Shown here piece by piece: positions 46,811-56,137 of a DNA stretch of 64,000 nucleotides. A model generated the notes under the pieces. The model worked only from the letters and a program-made list of their open reading frames with translations, had not been told where the DNA came from and searched no databases. Every line of letters starts with the position of its first letter. Positions within the stretch are counted from its first letter, which is position 1. The stretch comes from Bacillota bacterium (GTDB lineage Bacteria > Bacillota > Sulfobacillia > RBS10-35 > JAJYVN01), in the NCBI GenBank assembly GCA_021803205.1, contig JAJZMB010000038.1, forward strand, positions 4,729 to 68,728. The letters are read 5' to 3'. A program made the translations under genes and the position numbers.

Positions 46811-47797
46811 TCACGCCCGTTGCTCCGGCGTCCGGCCCCTGAGCGGACGGTGGGCCAGCGTTTCCAGGCGCGGCGTCCGGCGTACCGCCTGAACGGCCAG
46901 TTCTCGGGAAGACAGGGCGGGAAAGGTGAGGACGGCCAGGCTGCCCCGCCGCGGTTCGAGCACACAGCGCGGCACCAGCGGGGACGGCCCGGCGCTTTCC
47001 CCGTGCGCCTCGTCTTCGTCCCGGGCCTCACGCACCCCGAGGTTGGCCGCCAGGTTGTGCAGGATGGCCTGCCGCTGGCCGGGCTCCGCCAGGACCACCC
47101 GGGCCGCGAGGTCGTGCGGCACCACACGCACCCCGACAGCGAAGGGGAGCGCCGCGACGAGCGCGACAGGAGGCGACGAGAGCACCGTGACGCCGCCGAC
47201 GCGGATGTCCTGGCCTGTGTGCACCACCTCCGCGGGCTCCACGGCCGCCATGTTCCCAACCGTAGCCCCGGAGACGGCCAGGTGCGTGATCACCAACCCG
47301 GAGGCGACGCCCACCGCCAGTCCGGGAAGCACCCCAAACAGCAATGTGCCGGCCGTCGTCAACATGGCCGTCAGCATGACCACGTAGTTGCGGGTTTCGG
47401 TCATCATCGCCAGGCCTTCGACGTATGCCCGTCCCCGAGGGACGATCTCCGCGTGGTCGAGAGCCAGAAGCATGTCACGGTCGATCTGGCGGGCCTGGTG
47501 GAACTGGCTCAGGCCGATCGCCAGGAAGACGCCCGCGGTGTAGTTCGCCGTCAGCAGGGCGGCGGGGGCAAGCGCGCCGAGCGAAGCGGCGACAAAGCCG
47601 AGGAAGAGGAAGTTGATGCGTCCGTGCGGCCGCGAGGGAAACGGCGAGCTGTCGAGCCGGAGCAGGACCGCCCGGGTGAGTACACCCACGCACAGCCCGA
47701 GGACGATGGCCACCGTGAGGTGCACGTGGTGGCGGGCGGCGGCCGGCAGCCGCAGGGCGTGCACCAACCCGGCGCCAGGGGCGGCGGCGAAGAGCAT
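46811..47797 (-). CDS. YIEGIA family membrane protein
   Basis: A polytopic membrane protein of about 328 residues. The family name motif appears as GRAYVEGLAMMTETRNYVVM, and the N-terminal part (LGLCVGVLTRAVLLRLD, PHGRINFLFLGFVAASLGA, FLAIGLSQFHQARQIDRD) matches other YIEGIA proteins of spore formers. Function is unknown. The start is unsure: ATG 47797 gives a usual N-terminus; ATG 47863, 14 nt after the spoVAF stop, is an alternative. It follows the spoVAF-like gene on the same strand, probably in one operon. Confidence 0.85.
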   Translation of the reverse strand: MLFAAAPGAGLVHALRLPAAARHHVHLTVAIVLGLCVGVLTRAVLLRLDSSPFPSRPHGRINFLFLGFVAASLGALAPAALLTANYTAGVFLAIGLSQFHQARQIDRDMLLALDHAEIVPRGRAYVEGLAMMTETRNYVVMLTAMLTTAGTLLFGVLPGLAVGVASGLVITHLAVSGATVGNMAAVEPAEVVHTGQDIRVGGVTVLSSPPVALVAALPFAVGVRVVPHDLAARVVLAEPGQRQAILHNLAANLGVREARDEDEAHGESAGPSPLVPRCVLEPRRGSLAVLTFPALSSRELAVQAVRRTPRLETLAHRPLRGRTPEQRA

Positions 47798-47876
47798 CCC
47801 GCGGCCCGGGCGCGGCTCGTCAGCGCGCGCAGGTGCCGGCCGTGCCGCGCGGCCCACCCGCATCCTTCCGGGCCCG

Positions 47877-49445
47877 TCAGTAGCCACCGCGCCACCGGTC
47901 CCTCGGCGCCATGACCAACGGTCGCGGTGCACGCGCCGTGGCGGGCTCCCGGACCAGCACTGAGCGGAGCGCCGGCCAGTTGAACGGCAGCAACGGCCAG
48001 AGATAGGGAATGCCGAGCGACTCGGTCCTGGCGGCCATCATGACCCAGAACAGCACGCCGACGACGATCCCGGGCAGACCCCACAGCCATTCGAGCAGGA
48101 TGAGCGAGATGCGCAGTATGCGTAGCGCCATGCCGAGTTCCATATTGGAGACCGCGAACGAGGCGATCGCCGCCCCCACCATGTATACCAGCGCCTCTGG
48201 CGTGAACAACCCGACTTTGGTGGCCACCTGGCCGATGATCACGGCACCGAGGATGCCAAAGCTTGTCGCCATCGAGGCCGGACTGTTCAGAATCGCCCGC
48301 CGCAGGACGTCGATCGCCAGTTCCGCGAGCAGGAACTGTATGGTCAGCGGGATGCTGCCCGGATGTTTCGGACCGATGAACGACAGCGCGGGAATCCGCG
48401 CCAGCAGCGCCGGATGCGTCGCCAAAAGGAGCCAGAGGGCCGGGATAATCGTCGCCCAGATGACCGAATAGGCCTCCACCCAGCGGAGGTAGGTGCCGTA
48501 GACCGGGGCGACGTGGTAGTCCTCGGGGTTCTGCAGGAGTTGGAAGAGGGAGACCGGGGTGATCAGGGCGACTGGGGTGGTGTCCACAATGACGACGACA
48601 TGCCCGTCATAGAGATTGGTCGCAGCGATGTCGGGTCGGATGGTCTTGCGCGCCGTCGGAAACGGATTCCAGGGCTGGCGCGTGAGGAATTCGGCCACCG
48701 TCTGCTCCCCGCTGGGGATGCCGTCGGTGACGATCGCCTTCAGGCGGCAGCGCACCAGGTCCACAAGCCGGGGATCGGTCAGACCCTCGATGTAGGTGAT
48801 GGCGACATCGGTCCTGCTGCGCCGGCCGACCTCCACGATCTCGAAGCGCAGTCCCGGGTCGCGCACCCGCCGCCGGATCAGCGCGCTGTTGTCGATGATG
48901 TTTTCCACAAAGCCGTCCTGGGGACCGAGGATCAGTTGTTCCACGGCCGGCGGGCCCGGATTGCGATCCGGATAGTAGCGGATGTCGATCTTGATCGCCG
49001 CGGCCTCACCGTCCACAAGCAGTACCATGGGCCCGGACATGACCTGCAGGATCGCGTCGTCGAAATCATCGACGATCGATACCTGCGAGTGGACCAGGTG
49101 CGCCTCGAGCAGGCTCCGCAAAACCCCCAGGCGTGATCCGCCCGGTCCGCGGTCGGTTCCTTCCGCTTGCGGGCCCCCGGCCCTGGCCTCGATGGAAGCG
49201 ATCCCGCGCAGGATTTCGATGTCGTCGATATTGAGGAACAGACCGTTGATCACATACGTGGCGACGTCGACGCCGCCGACGCGCATCCGCCGCAGGATCA
49301 CGTCGTAGCTCTTGGGGTAGCCGAGCACCTCGTTGAAGTGCTCGACGTTGACGTCGAGGTCGCGTACCAGCCTGTACCGTCCCTTGTCGTGGCGGGACGG
49401 CGCCCGTTCTCGCAGCGCCTCCTGCATCAGGTCCCCGGCCAACAT
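47877..49445 (-). CDS. spoVAF: SpoVAF / GerA-type spore germination protein
   Basis: A 522-residue GerA-family protein: a large N-terminal soluble domain (to about residue 280), then membrane spans with the signatures LYDGHVVVIVDTTPVALI, PGSIPLTIQFLLAELAIDVLRRAILNSP and GAVIIGQVATKVGLF. The absence of a long hydrophilic insert and the nearby spoVA genes favour SpoVAF over a GerAA nutrient-receptor subunit, but no GerB/GerC partners are visible to decide. ATG 49445 is preceded by GGGGGGAGCGG; the frame remains open upstream without similarity. It acts in the spore inner membrane. Confidence 0.85.
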   Translation of the reverse strand: MLAGDLMQEALRERAPSRHDKGRYRLVRDLDVNVEHFNEVLGYPKSYDVILRRMRVGGVDVATYVINGLFLNIDDIEILRGIASIEARAGGPQAEGTDRGPGGSRLGVLRSLLEAHLVHSQVSIVDDFDDAILQVMSGPMVLLVDGEAAAIKIDIRYYPDRNPGPPAVEQLILGPQDGFVENIIDNSALIRRRVRDPGLRFEIVEVGRRSRTDVAITYIEGLTDPRLVDLVRCRLKAIVTDGIPSGEQTVAEFLTRQPWNPFPTARKTIRPDIAATNLYDGHVVVIVDTTPVALITPVSLFQLLQNPEDYHVAPVYGTYLRWVEAYSVIWATIIPALWLLLATHPALLARIPALSFIGPKHPGSIPLTIQFLLAELAIDVLRRAILNSPASMATSFGILGAVIIGQVATKVGLFTPEALVYMVGAAIASFAVSNMELGMALRILRISLILLEWLWGLPGIVVGVLFWVMMAARTESLGIPYLWPLLPFNWPALRSVLVREPATARAPRPLVMAPRDRWRGGY

Positions 49446-49582
49446 AAGCCGCTCCCCCCGTTTGGCGCGGGGGACACCGTGCTGGCGGCGCCCCCCGCGT
49501 CCGGTGGCATGTAGTATGCCCGCCGAACACGGGAGAGCGGCGCCAACGGAGCGCGGGTGGCGGATGGCGCGGCAGCGGCGCC

Positions 49583-50380
49583 TCAGCCCCGCAGCAGACC
49601 TCCTGAGGGCGACAGCAAGCGGGTGCCCACAGGGGACACCACCAATTCCCAGAACGCCGAGCGCAGGGCGAGCAGGCGCAACGCATCCTCTGGACGGCGG
49701 GCCGTCTGCGGCTCGCCGTCCGGCCCGCGTACGGCGGTGCGCCAACCGAGCGGGTCCATCCCGATCGTCGCCGTCGCGCCGCGTGCTTCCCGCAGCGTGC
49801 ATTCGGTCCCTTCGGCACACAGCACCCCATACGCGCGCCGGTCCGTCAGACCCAGGTAGCCCGGTCCCAGGCGGTGGCACAGGTGCGGCGGCACCAGTTG
49901 GGGATAGATCAGCCGCACCCGCCTCCGGTCCGGCCCGGCGCGGAAGGTCGCGCGCGGGCGGTGGGCCCGGCCGTAAGCCTCCCAAACCAGGGCGGAGGCG
50001 GCATCCGGCACGGCCCAGGGGATGAAGGCGTCACGCTCGCGGAACAGCAGGCGCCAGTCGCGTCTCAGATCGATGACGCCCGACCGTTGTTCCGGCGACC
50101 AGGGGATGTCCGCGCGGCCGAGCGGGAAGACATCCTCCACCGGCGTGGGCTCGTAGGGCAGGCTCCGGCCGTCGACGGCGAGATCGCCGCCGGGCAGGGC
50201 GAGAAAGGCGTAGCGGCCGTCTCCGCCGAGCGGGGCAAGCACAGCCGGGGCGGGGACAACAGTCTCGGCCGGCAGCAGGTGCACCTCACCGTGGCGGTCG
50301 GTGTACCAGCTGATGCCGGGGACGACCACCGCGGCCAGGTCTGGGGGCAGGGAACGACCAGGTGCAGGCAAGTCAGCCAT
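49583..50380 (-). CDS. Hypothetical protein upstream of spoVAF
   Basis: About 265 residues, no signal peptide or membrane segment, rich in Arg, Pro and Trp. I do not recognise a family. ATG 50380 abuts a GAAAGG site; TTG 50371 would have better spacing. The codon pattern is like neighbouring genes, and it is in line with spoVAF 137 nt downstream on the same strand, so it may belong to that transcription unit. Confidence 0.6.
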   Translation of the reverse strand: MADLPAPGRSLPPDLAAVVVPGISWYTDRHGEVHLLPAETVVPAPAVLAPLGGDGRYAFLALPGGDLAVDGRSLPYEPTPVEDVFPLGRADIPWSPEQRSGVIDLRRDWRLLFRERDAFIPWAVPDAASALVWEAYGRAHRPRATFRAGPDRRRVRLIYPQLVPPHLCHRLGPGYLGLTDRRAYGVLCAEGTECTLREARGATATIGMDPLGWRTAVRGPDGEPQTARRPEDALRLLALRSAFWELVVSPVGTRLLSPSGGLLRG

Positions 50381-50472
50381 CCTTTCGTCCGGACCGACGG
50401 ACAGCGGGTCCAGGCGACCTGCGGCACGGACGCCGCGGGCTGTGCCGCACGCGGGCGACAGCCGCGCCGGCT

Positions 50473-51399
50473 CTAGAGAGGCGACCGCCGATAACGCCCG
50501 GGCGACATGCCCGTATGATGCACAAACGTGCGGTAAAAATGGGAGAGATTCTCGTACCCGACGCTGCGGGCGATCTCGGCGACTCCCATCGGGGAGCGGA
50601 AAAGGAGTTCCTGCGCGGCAGCCATGCGCAAACGAGTCAGGTAACGCATCGGGGTGTCTCCAAAGGCGCGTTTGAAGCGAGCGGTGAACTGACGCACGCT
50701 GAGGTGCGCCTCACCCGCCAGGTCCGACACCCGGATCGCGGTCGCGAAGTGGCTCTCCATATACCCCTTGACCTCGGCAAGGGGAGCCTCCAGAGCATCG
50801 TTGTCGCCCGCAGGGGCGGCAGCGCCTCGCAGCCGGCGCCGGTACAGCAGCACCAGCAGTGACATCAGGTAGGCGCGGATGGCCACCGTACAGGCCGCCT
50901 TCTCCCGGCGTTGCTCCGCGCGAATGCGATGCAGGAGGCTGGCCGCCTCCGCGGCCGCGGCGGCCGGACACCGGGTCACCGGACTGCCGGCGAAGACGCG
51001 GGAGGCCAATGGCAGCTCGTCCGCACCGAGCAACGGGCCGGGTACGAACTCCACAGTCAGCAGATGCATCGGCGCCTCTCCGCGGTAGGCGAGCCGGTGG
51101 CGCAGCCCTGGCGTGAGCACCAGCAGATCCCCCGCACGGAGAACGAAATCCGCTGTCTCAGTGTGCAGGGTCCCGGAGCCCGCGACCACGGCCGTGATCC
51201 GGTGCTGCTCGTGGCAATGCATGCCTTCGTCCTGGGGGCAGGGTACGACCCACGGGCGTTCGGCCGCCGGGACGGGCAGGCTGCCGTGGAGCACCCACCG
51301 CCCCGATCCCCCGAACGCCTCGCGGCTTCGGGCCACGCCCAACACCGGCCGGGGACCACGTGCCGTCCGCCGGTGCAGGCGTACCGCGACGGTCCCCAT
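50473..51399 (-). CDS. AraC family transcriptional regulator with cupin sensor
   Basis: A regulator of about 308 residues. The N-terminal half is an AraC-type cupin (HCHEQHRITAVVAGSG, then LRAGDLLVLTPGLRHRL), and the C-terminal 100 residues contain two HTH motifs: VSDLAGEAHLSVRQFTARFK and VAEIARSVGYENLSHFYRTF, ending in TGMSPGRYRR. The start is unsure; ATG 51399 is chosen, with ATG 51420 or a GTG near 51291 possible. It faces away from a second AraC-type regulator at 52231. Such proteins often respond to sugars, but no sugar genes adjoin it. Confidence 0.85.
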   Translation of the reverse strand: MGTVAVRLHRRTARGPRPVLGVARSREAFGGSGRWVLHGSLPVPAAERPWVVPCPQDEGMHCHEQHRITAVVAGSGTLHTETADFVLRAGDLLVLTPGLRHRLAYRGEAPMHLLTVEFVPGPLLGADELPLASRVFAGSPVTRCPAAAAAEAASLLHRIRAEQRREKAACTVAIRAYLMSLLVLLYRRRLRGAAAPAGDNDALEAPLAEVKGYMESHFATAIRVSDLAGEAHLSVRQFTARFKRAFGDTPMRYLTRLRMAAAQELLFRSPMGVAEIARSVGYENLSHFYRTFVHHTGMSPGRYRRSPL

Positions 51400-52230
51400 C
51401 CCTATCCGGTCGCGGACCATTCCGACCGCGGCACGACCTGCCGTTGCCCGGCTGACGTGCGGCGGGCACCCCTCGGCGATCAGAATACGATCATCCCGGC
51501 AGCCGTGCGGCGGGCAGGCTCTGCCCGTCTGACCCAAATCGTCGCCCCCCGTGCGCGGGCGTGGACTACTCAATGCCCGCCGTGGGGAACTCCACCCACC
51601 CGGCGCGGCAACCGAGCCCGGAGGCCTGCGGAGGGAGCACCCCCCGGTCCGAAGGATCCCGCCCGGCCAATCCGGTGGAAGCGGTTTCGCCCGTGCGGGT
51701 GAATTACGACAACGTCCGCCGCACATCCTCCCGCGTCGCTGCGCCGGCCGATGTGGCGTCGGTACGCCGACGGCCTGGGGCCGGGCGTCATGGCCACCCC
51801 CCCGGTGGCCCGCGGGTACGCCATGGCCGGTCGGGTGCGGATTCCCGCTGCCGGGGTCCGTGTGGCCGCGCGACGGCGGCCGGATGCCGCGGGCCGAGCG
51901 CGCCGGGCCCACCGGCCTCCGGAGGCCGACAACACCGCGCACCTGCGGCGCACACGACGCCGGTCCGTGTTCGGAACGCCCAACTGTGCGGAAAATGCGA
52001 AACAGACTTCCCGAATCGGCAATGCGCGCCACCCAAGGAGCATGCCACAATGCAACAACGGCAGAGTGCGCCCGTGGTCAGGCGATGGATGTCCCGGCGG
52101 CAGCGGGATCTGCGCACCGGGATCGGGAATGGTGGTCTTGCCGCCCCTTGGCGGCCCGGGCGCGCCGAGCCCGGGAAGGAGGCCGTGCCCTGTGGGAATC
52201 TGCGCGACCAGGCCTGCGTCAAGGCCGGAG
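51400..52230. other. Large divergent spacer between two AraC-type regulators
   Basis: About 830 nt. It should hold promoters and operator sites for both regulators. No gene is supported: the open frames on both strands lack ribosome binding sites and recognisable domains. Confidence 0.45.
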
Positions 52231-53166
52231 ATGCGCGGAAGTGCCGCGGGTCTACCCGTCAGAGTGCTGCACCGGCGATTGCCGGCAGGCGAGCGGGAAG
52301 ACAGCCATGTGCATGCGTTTTCGGAACTCTGCCACGTCGAATCGGGCAGAGGGGTGCTGTTTTCGGGCAACCGGCAGGCGGTTGCAGCCGCACACACGCT
52401 GACCATCCTCCCGGCGGGAACGGCGCATGCCCTGGCTGCGGACAGCGGCTGGGCCTGTGCCGCCAATCTCGTCCACTTCGATCCCTCCGCCCTGGAAACC
52501 GCGGAAGCGGTGGCGGCGTGGGAAGGCGTCGCCCGCCTGGCGGCAGCCGGTCATAGCAGCGTATCCCTCAGAGGCGCCGCGGGGCAGACCATCGAGGCCC
52601 TGATCCATCGGGTGGCGACGCTCTGTCGTCAGGCCGACCACTCCGGCGAGGCGACCTGTCGCGAAGTGCTGGGCGAGCTGTGCCAGCGATTGCTGCGTCA
52701 GGTCCGCGACTCGCGCGTGGGCACCCCGGCGCGCCCCGCCCGCACCTCCGGGGACGTACCCAGCCTGGCAACGTCCCGCCCGGAGATCGAACAGGTGCTC
52801 AGCTACATTGAAAGCAATCTCACGCGTCCCATCTCGCGCCAGGATCTCGCGCGTCAGGCGGCCTTCGCCCCGAGCTACTTCAGCGCTCTCTTCCGTGAGG
52901 CCACCGGCACCACGATCCCCGAATACATCAACGCGCGGCGTGTGCGGCGCGCCCAGGAGCTCCTGCGCGACCCGCAGACGCGGGTCTCGGCGGTGTGCTA
53001 CGCGGTGGGTTTCCGGGATCTGAGCAACTTCAACCGCGTTTTCAAACGGTTGGTGGGACAAACGCCGCGGGAATTCCGGCGAGCGGTCCTCGGCGAGGGG
53101 TTCGACGACGAGGGTGAGGCGGGGGCACCGGACACAGGCGGCGGTGCCGCCCTGGTGGGGGATTAG
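52231..53166 (+). CDS. AraC family transcriptional regulator with cupin sensor
   Basis: A regulator of about 311 residues. A cupin-like N-terminus (HVHAFSELCHVESGRGVL, then LTILPAGTAHAL) is followed by a helical linker and the AraC DNA-binding domain: ISRQDLARQAAFAPSYFSAL and VSAVCYAVGFRDLSNFNRVF, ending in VGQTPREFRR. ATG 52231 is preceded by AAGGCCGGAG; the frame is open further without similarity. A polar, Gly/Asp/Glu-rich tail of about 25 residues follows the HTH. It is divergent from the regulator at 51399, and the two are not close paralogs. Confidence 0.87.
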   Translation: MRGSAAGLPVRVLHRRLPAGEREDSHVHAFSELCHVESGRGVLFSGNRQAVAAAHTLTILPAGTAHALAADSGWACAANLVHFDPSALETAEAVAAWEGVARLAAAGHSSVSLRGAAGQTIEALIHRVATLCRQADHSGEATCREVLGELCQRLLRQVRDSRVGTPARPARTSGDVPSLATSRPEIEQVLSYIESNLTRPISRQDLARQAAFAPSYFSALFREATGTTIPEYINARRVRRAQELLRDPQTRVSAVCYAVGFRDLSNFNRVFKRLVGQTPREFRRAVLGEGFDDEGEAGAPDTGGGAALVGD

Positions 53167-53246
53167 GCGGCCGGGACGAGGGCGGACTCTCACAGAGCCG
53201 CACGGCAACGTCAGCGGAGGATACGTGCGCATGCGCCGCCCGTAGT

Positions 53247-53515
53247 GGTTCCCGCAGCCGGCGCCCCTCCGCATCCGGTGGTCGGGGACTCCGGGCCCGA
53301 TCGCGGTCGGGAAGCGGTTTTCCCTGGTTGCGCGTTCACCTGCGACATCCGGGGTTGTACTTGGAGGCCGCAAGCTCAATTGTGGTGCCCCGAGCCAGGA
53401 GGCCTGATTGCAGTAACAGTACTGCAATCAGGGATGCGCGTTCGGCCACCGTCCGTCGTGGTCGCCGCAGCCGGGCCCCGCCACATCCGGTGCCTCAGGA
53501 CTCCAAGCCGGACTG
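53247..53515. repeat. Repeat-rich convergent intergenic region with a perfect palindrome
   Basis: Two imperfect direct repeats of about 52 nt (53247-53298 and 53461-53512; both begin GTGGT and share CCGCAGCCGG, CATCCGGTG and GGACTCC) flank a perfect 13-bp inverted repeat CCTGATTGCAGTA/TACTGCAATCAGG with a 4-nt loop (53403-53432). No T-run follows. The region 53167-53700 has no supported gene. It lies between the ends of two converging genes. Confidence 0.6.
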
Positions 53516-53700
53516 CAGCAATGAGCCGCCAAAAACATCCGCTCACATTGGCCGTCGACTGCGCCCGCACGGAGCCGTCGTCATCCGGGCGGGCGGCTCG
53601 CACGGGGGCCATCGCCGCGCGCGCCGCCCGGACCTCGTTGCCGTTGGGCGGGGGACCCGAGCCTGCTGGCGCCGCGCAACGGGACTCGCGCGGCGCCGGC

Positions 53701-54477
53701 TCAGTCCCCGAGACGCGGATCCAGGCTGTGCGCCTCCGCCAGGGCCTCCAGCGCTCCACGCAGGCCGGTGAGGTAGTCGGCCGTGGCGGTGACCTCGGCC
53801 AGGGGCGCCTCGTCCCAGCGGGTCAACAGCCCGCACGGGTCGTTCGCGCACAGCGACCGCACCGCGCCGAGGATCCCGCCCTGGAGCCCGGCCCGGACGG
53901 CTTCGACCGGCTCGCCCGCCGGCAGGCGATCCAGCAGGTCCCTGAGCTTCGGCTCCAGGTGCAGCAGCGCGATCGTAGCGAATTTGGCGAGCCGTGCCTG
54001 ATTCTCAGGCCATCCGGACTCGAAGTCGATGCTGTCGACCAGCAGGTCCACATCGGCCCACGCTTCCACGATCGGCCGCCACAGGCTCCGCAACGCCTCG
54101 CTTCCATCAGCCCGCTGCTCCGGGGACTGTTCCGACGGTTCCAACCGAGCGCCCTCCCCTCCGGTTTCCGCGCGCCCGCCGGTGTGCCGCGCCTCGGCCA
54201 GCTCACGGCGCATCTCCTCTCGGGCCCGCCGGTGATAGTTCCTGCGCGCCAGGAGCGGATCGTCGTCCAGACGGTCCGGCAGCACCCATGTGGTGCGGCC
54301 GATGACATTCAACTGGGGGGCGTCCACCACCTTGACCCGCACCTTACTCCAGTCTGAGGCGTACTGGACGACTTCCGCGCGCGCCACCCCGGCGTGGCCG
54401 GTGTCGTCGTCCCAGAGAATGAGAAAGACCTCCTGTCCCAGATGAACCTCCTTGTAGACCGGCAATCCCGTCCCCAC
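53701..54477 (-). CDS. Hypothetical protein
   Basis: A 258-residue soluble protein starting at GTG 54477 after a GGGAGGGCAGG tract. The first 75 residues look like a small beta domain (VHLGQEVFLILWDDDTGHAG), then a charged coiled region rich in Arg/Glu (residues 75-125), then a helical domain with LLHLEPKLRDLLDRLPAGEP. I do not recognise a family. Composition and the ribosome binding site support a real gene. Its neighbours are regulators on both sides and give no functional hint. Confidence 0.75.
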   Translation of the reverse strand: MGTGLPVYKEVHLGQEVFLILWDDDTGHAGVARAEVVQYASDWSKVRVKVVDAPQLNVIGRTTWVLPDRLDDDPLLARRNYHRRAREEMRRELAEARHTGGRAETGGEGARLEPSEQSPEQRADGSEALRSLWRPIVEAWADVDLLVDSIDFESGWPENQARLAKFATIALLHLEPKLRDLLDRLPAGEPVEAVRAGLQGGILGAVRSLCANDPCGLLTRWDEAPLAEVTATADYLTGLRGALEALAEAHSLDPRLGD

Positions 54478-55018
54478 AGGCCTGCCCTCCCTTCAAACAA
54501 GATCCCCGGAAAAGGCTGCCGCGGATCCTGTGCCCGTGGGACCGCGGCTCTGGACACCCTGGCCTGCGATGCGGGCCGGACCGCCGGAGGCGCGGCGCGG
54601 CCGCGCAGACCCCGCGGCCCCACGTGCCGGCGGGAGACAGATGTCGGCACACGCGGGCAGCCTCTACCGGATGCCCGCCGCGCACCCCGCCGCTCCGCCG
54701 GCACCCCTTTGGCCCCGACTTGCCGCCGGAGGCAGCACATGCCGGGACAGCCCGCGGAACGCCCCGCGGGAACGGCTTGGGCACACCGGCACCGACGCGC
54801 GGCGCTCCGACCAGGGATCAAATGGGCGGATTACGATATCGGGCCGCTCGCTCCTGCTCGCCGGCCTGCCCATGGGTTACCACCAATGCCGGATCAGCGG
54901 CCCCGCGCAATGCGACTTCCCGCCGGGATACACCGCCGCCAGCGCCCGATCGTCGCCGGCCTGCCGGCGTTCGCGGTTGGTGACCAGCCGCACGGCGGTC
55001 AAGCCGCAGCCGCTGGCT
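54478..55018. other. Intergenic region without a supported gene
   Basis: About 540 nt between the hypothetical gene and the end of the MerR-type gene. Open frames exist on the plus strand but have no recognisable content. No terminator or clear promoter seen. Confidence 0.4.
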
Positions 55019-55273
55019 TCAGGGCTCCGGGGTCGGCCCGGCGAGGCGGAGCAACACGTCGGCCACCTTCATGCCCTGCCGGATCAGATCGTGCACCTCC
55101 AGGAGCCGACGGACGTCCTTTGGCGTGTACAGCCGGTGACCGCCGGAACTGCGCAGCGGGACCACAAGGCCGCGCTGATCGTAATAGCGCAGTTGGCGGT
55201 TGCTGAGCCCGGTCAGACGCCGGACTCCGGCCATCGTGTGCAGTACCGTCAGACAGTCGGGCTCGGACCCCAA
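55019..55273 (-). CDS. Short MerR-family regulator, GlnR-like
   Basis: About 84 residues forming a single MerR-type winged HTH: MAGVRRLTGLSNRQLRYYD, then RSSGGHRLYTPKDVRRLLEV and HDLIRQGMKVADVLL. The spacing and the DLIRQGMKVADV helix resemble Bacillus GlnR/TnrA, which control nitrogen genes. TTG 55273 lies 8 nt after GGGGAGGG. It ends right after the DNA-binding domain, lacking the C-terminal glutamine synthetase-sensing tail of GlnR, so it may be constitutive or partner-dependent. No glnA is visible beside it. Confidence 0.8.
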   Translation of the reverse strand: MGSEPDCLTVLHTMAGVRRLTGLSNRQLRYYDQRGLVVPLRSSGGHRLYTPKDVRRLLEVHDLIRQGMKVADVLLRLAGPTPEP

Positions 55274-55664
55274 GGTGTTGTCCCTCCCCGTCACGCGCTG
55301 CGTAAACCCCTGCCGGTTGCCCCTCCGGCCGTCGCCGGCAGACCCGAGCGGTGCGGGGCCCTCCAGGCCGGCACGGCAGGGTCGCCCGGGTTCCGGAGGC
55401 GCGCGTCCAAGGGCAAGTGCGCCCCGCGTGACCGTGGGCCGTGGGATGCCCGGAGGGAGGTGGGCGGGGCCGCGCGGCGCCGGTGCGCAGCCGGGTGCCC
55501 GCACGCCGGCTGCCGGCAACGGCGCGGATCCGGCCCGAGGCGGTGCAATCGCGCAGGCACCCCCCGCCGGGATCGGCGGCGCCGGCGGTCGCAGGGCATG
55601 CGCGAGACCGCTCCAACGTATGCGGCACCGTCCCCGCGGCGCCACTGGCGCACGGCGGGTCGAA
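55274..55664. other. Spacer between the MerR gene and the rpsO promoter
   Basis: About 390 nt. It is divergent, so it should also contain the promoter of the MerR-type gene. No gene is supported. Confidence 0.4.
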
Positions 55665-55694
55665 TTGCCTTTGTTCTCGGCGCTGTGGTACAGT
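55665..55694 (+). promoter_or_regulatory. Sigma-A type promoter for rpsO-pnp
   Basis: TTGCCT and TACAGT separated by 18 nt, about 130 nt ahead of rpsO. It is the best promoter-like site in this region. Confidence 0.5.
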
Positions 55695-55827
55695 TGCAGC
55701 CGGGTCCGGCCCGCAACCGGGACGGCCCCTGGGCAGGCCGGGCGGGGGAGCGCGATCCACCCACGCCTCTTCCGGCTTGGTGCGGCATTGATGGCCGTAT
55801 GCTGCCTATGCATGGGGAGGGTATGGT

Positions 55828-56100
55828 TTGGCGCTCGCTACCGTGCGCAAACAGGAGATCGCTACCGAATTCGGCCGAGGGCCGGCGGATACGGGTTCGA
55901 CCGAAGTGCAGATTGCGCTGCTGACTGAACGCATCACCCAGCTTACCGACCACCTCCGTGTGCACTCACATGACCATCACAGCCGCCGTGGACTGTTCAA
56001 GATGGTGGGGCAGAGGCGCAGGTTGATGAACTACCTCCGGCGGCGCAGTGTGGCCAAGTTCCGCGAGGTAACGGAGAAACTCGGGATCCGGACCCGCTAG
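55828..56100 (+). CDS. rpsO: 30S ribosomal protein S15
   Basis: A 90-residue protein of the usual length with the S15 signature: [16 protein letters not shown], then [19 protein letters not shown] and [12 protein letters not shown]. It binds 16S rRNA at the platform of the small subunit. TTG 55828 lies 6 nt after GGGGAGGG. Its stop codon is the first part of a terminator hairpin. It precedes pnp, the conserved bacterial order. Confidence 0.98.
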   Translation: MALATVRKQEIATEFGRGPADTGSTEVQIALLTERITQLTDHLRVHSHDHHSRRGLFKMVGQRRRLMNYLRRRSVAKFREVTEKLGIRTR

Positions 56101-56121
56101 GGCGGCTCTGCCGCCCTTTTT
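56100..56121 (+). terminator. Intrinsic terminator after rpsO
   Basis: GGGCGGC, a TCT loop and GCCGCCC followed by five Ts. The stem begins in the last base of the rpsO stop codon. It probably ends part of the rpsO transcripts and lowers read-through into pnp. Confidence 0.8.
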
Positions 56122-56137
56122 CGCCGCGGGGAGCAGG

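Noticed and set aside
49446..49530. CATACTA hexamer-like site ahead of spoVAF as a sigma-G promoter
   Set aside because: The -10-like sequence is perfect, but no matching -35 element lies 17-19 nt upstream, so the evidence is too weak to list.
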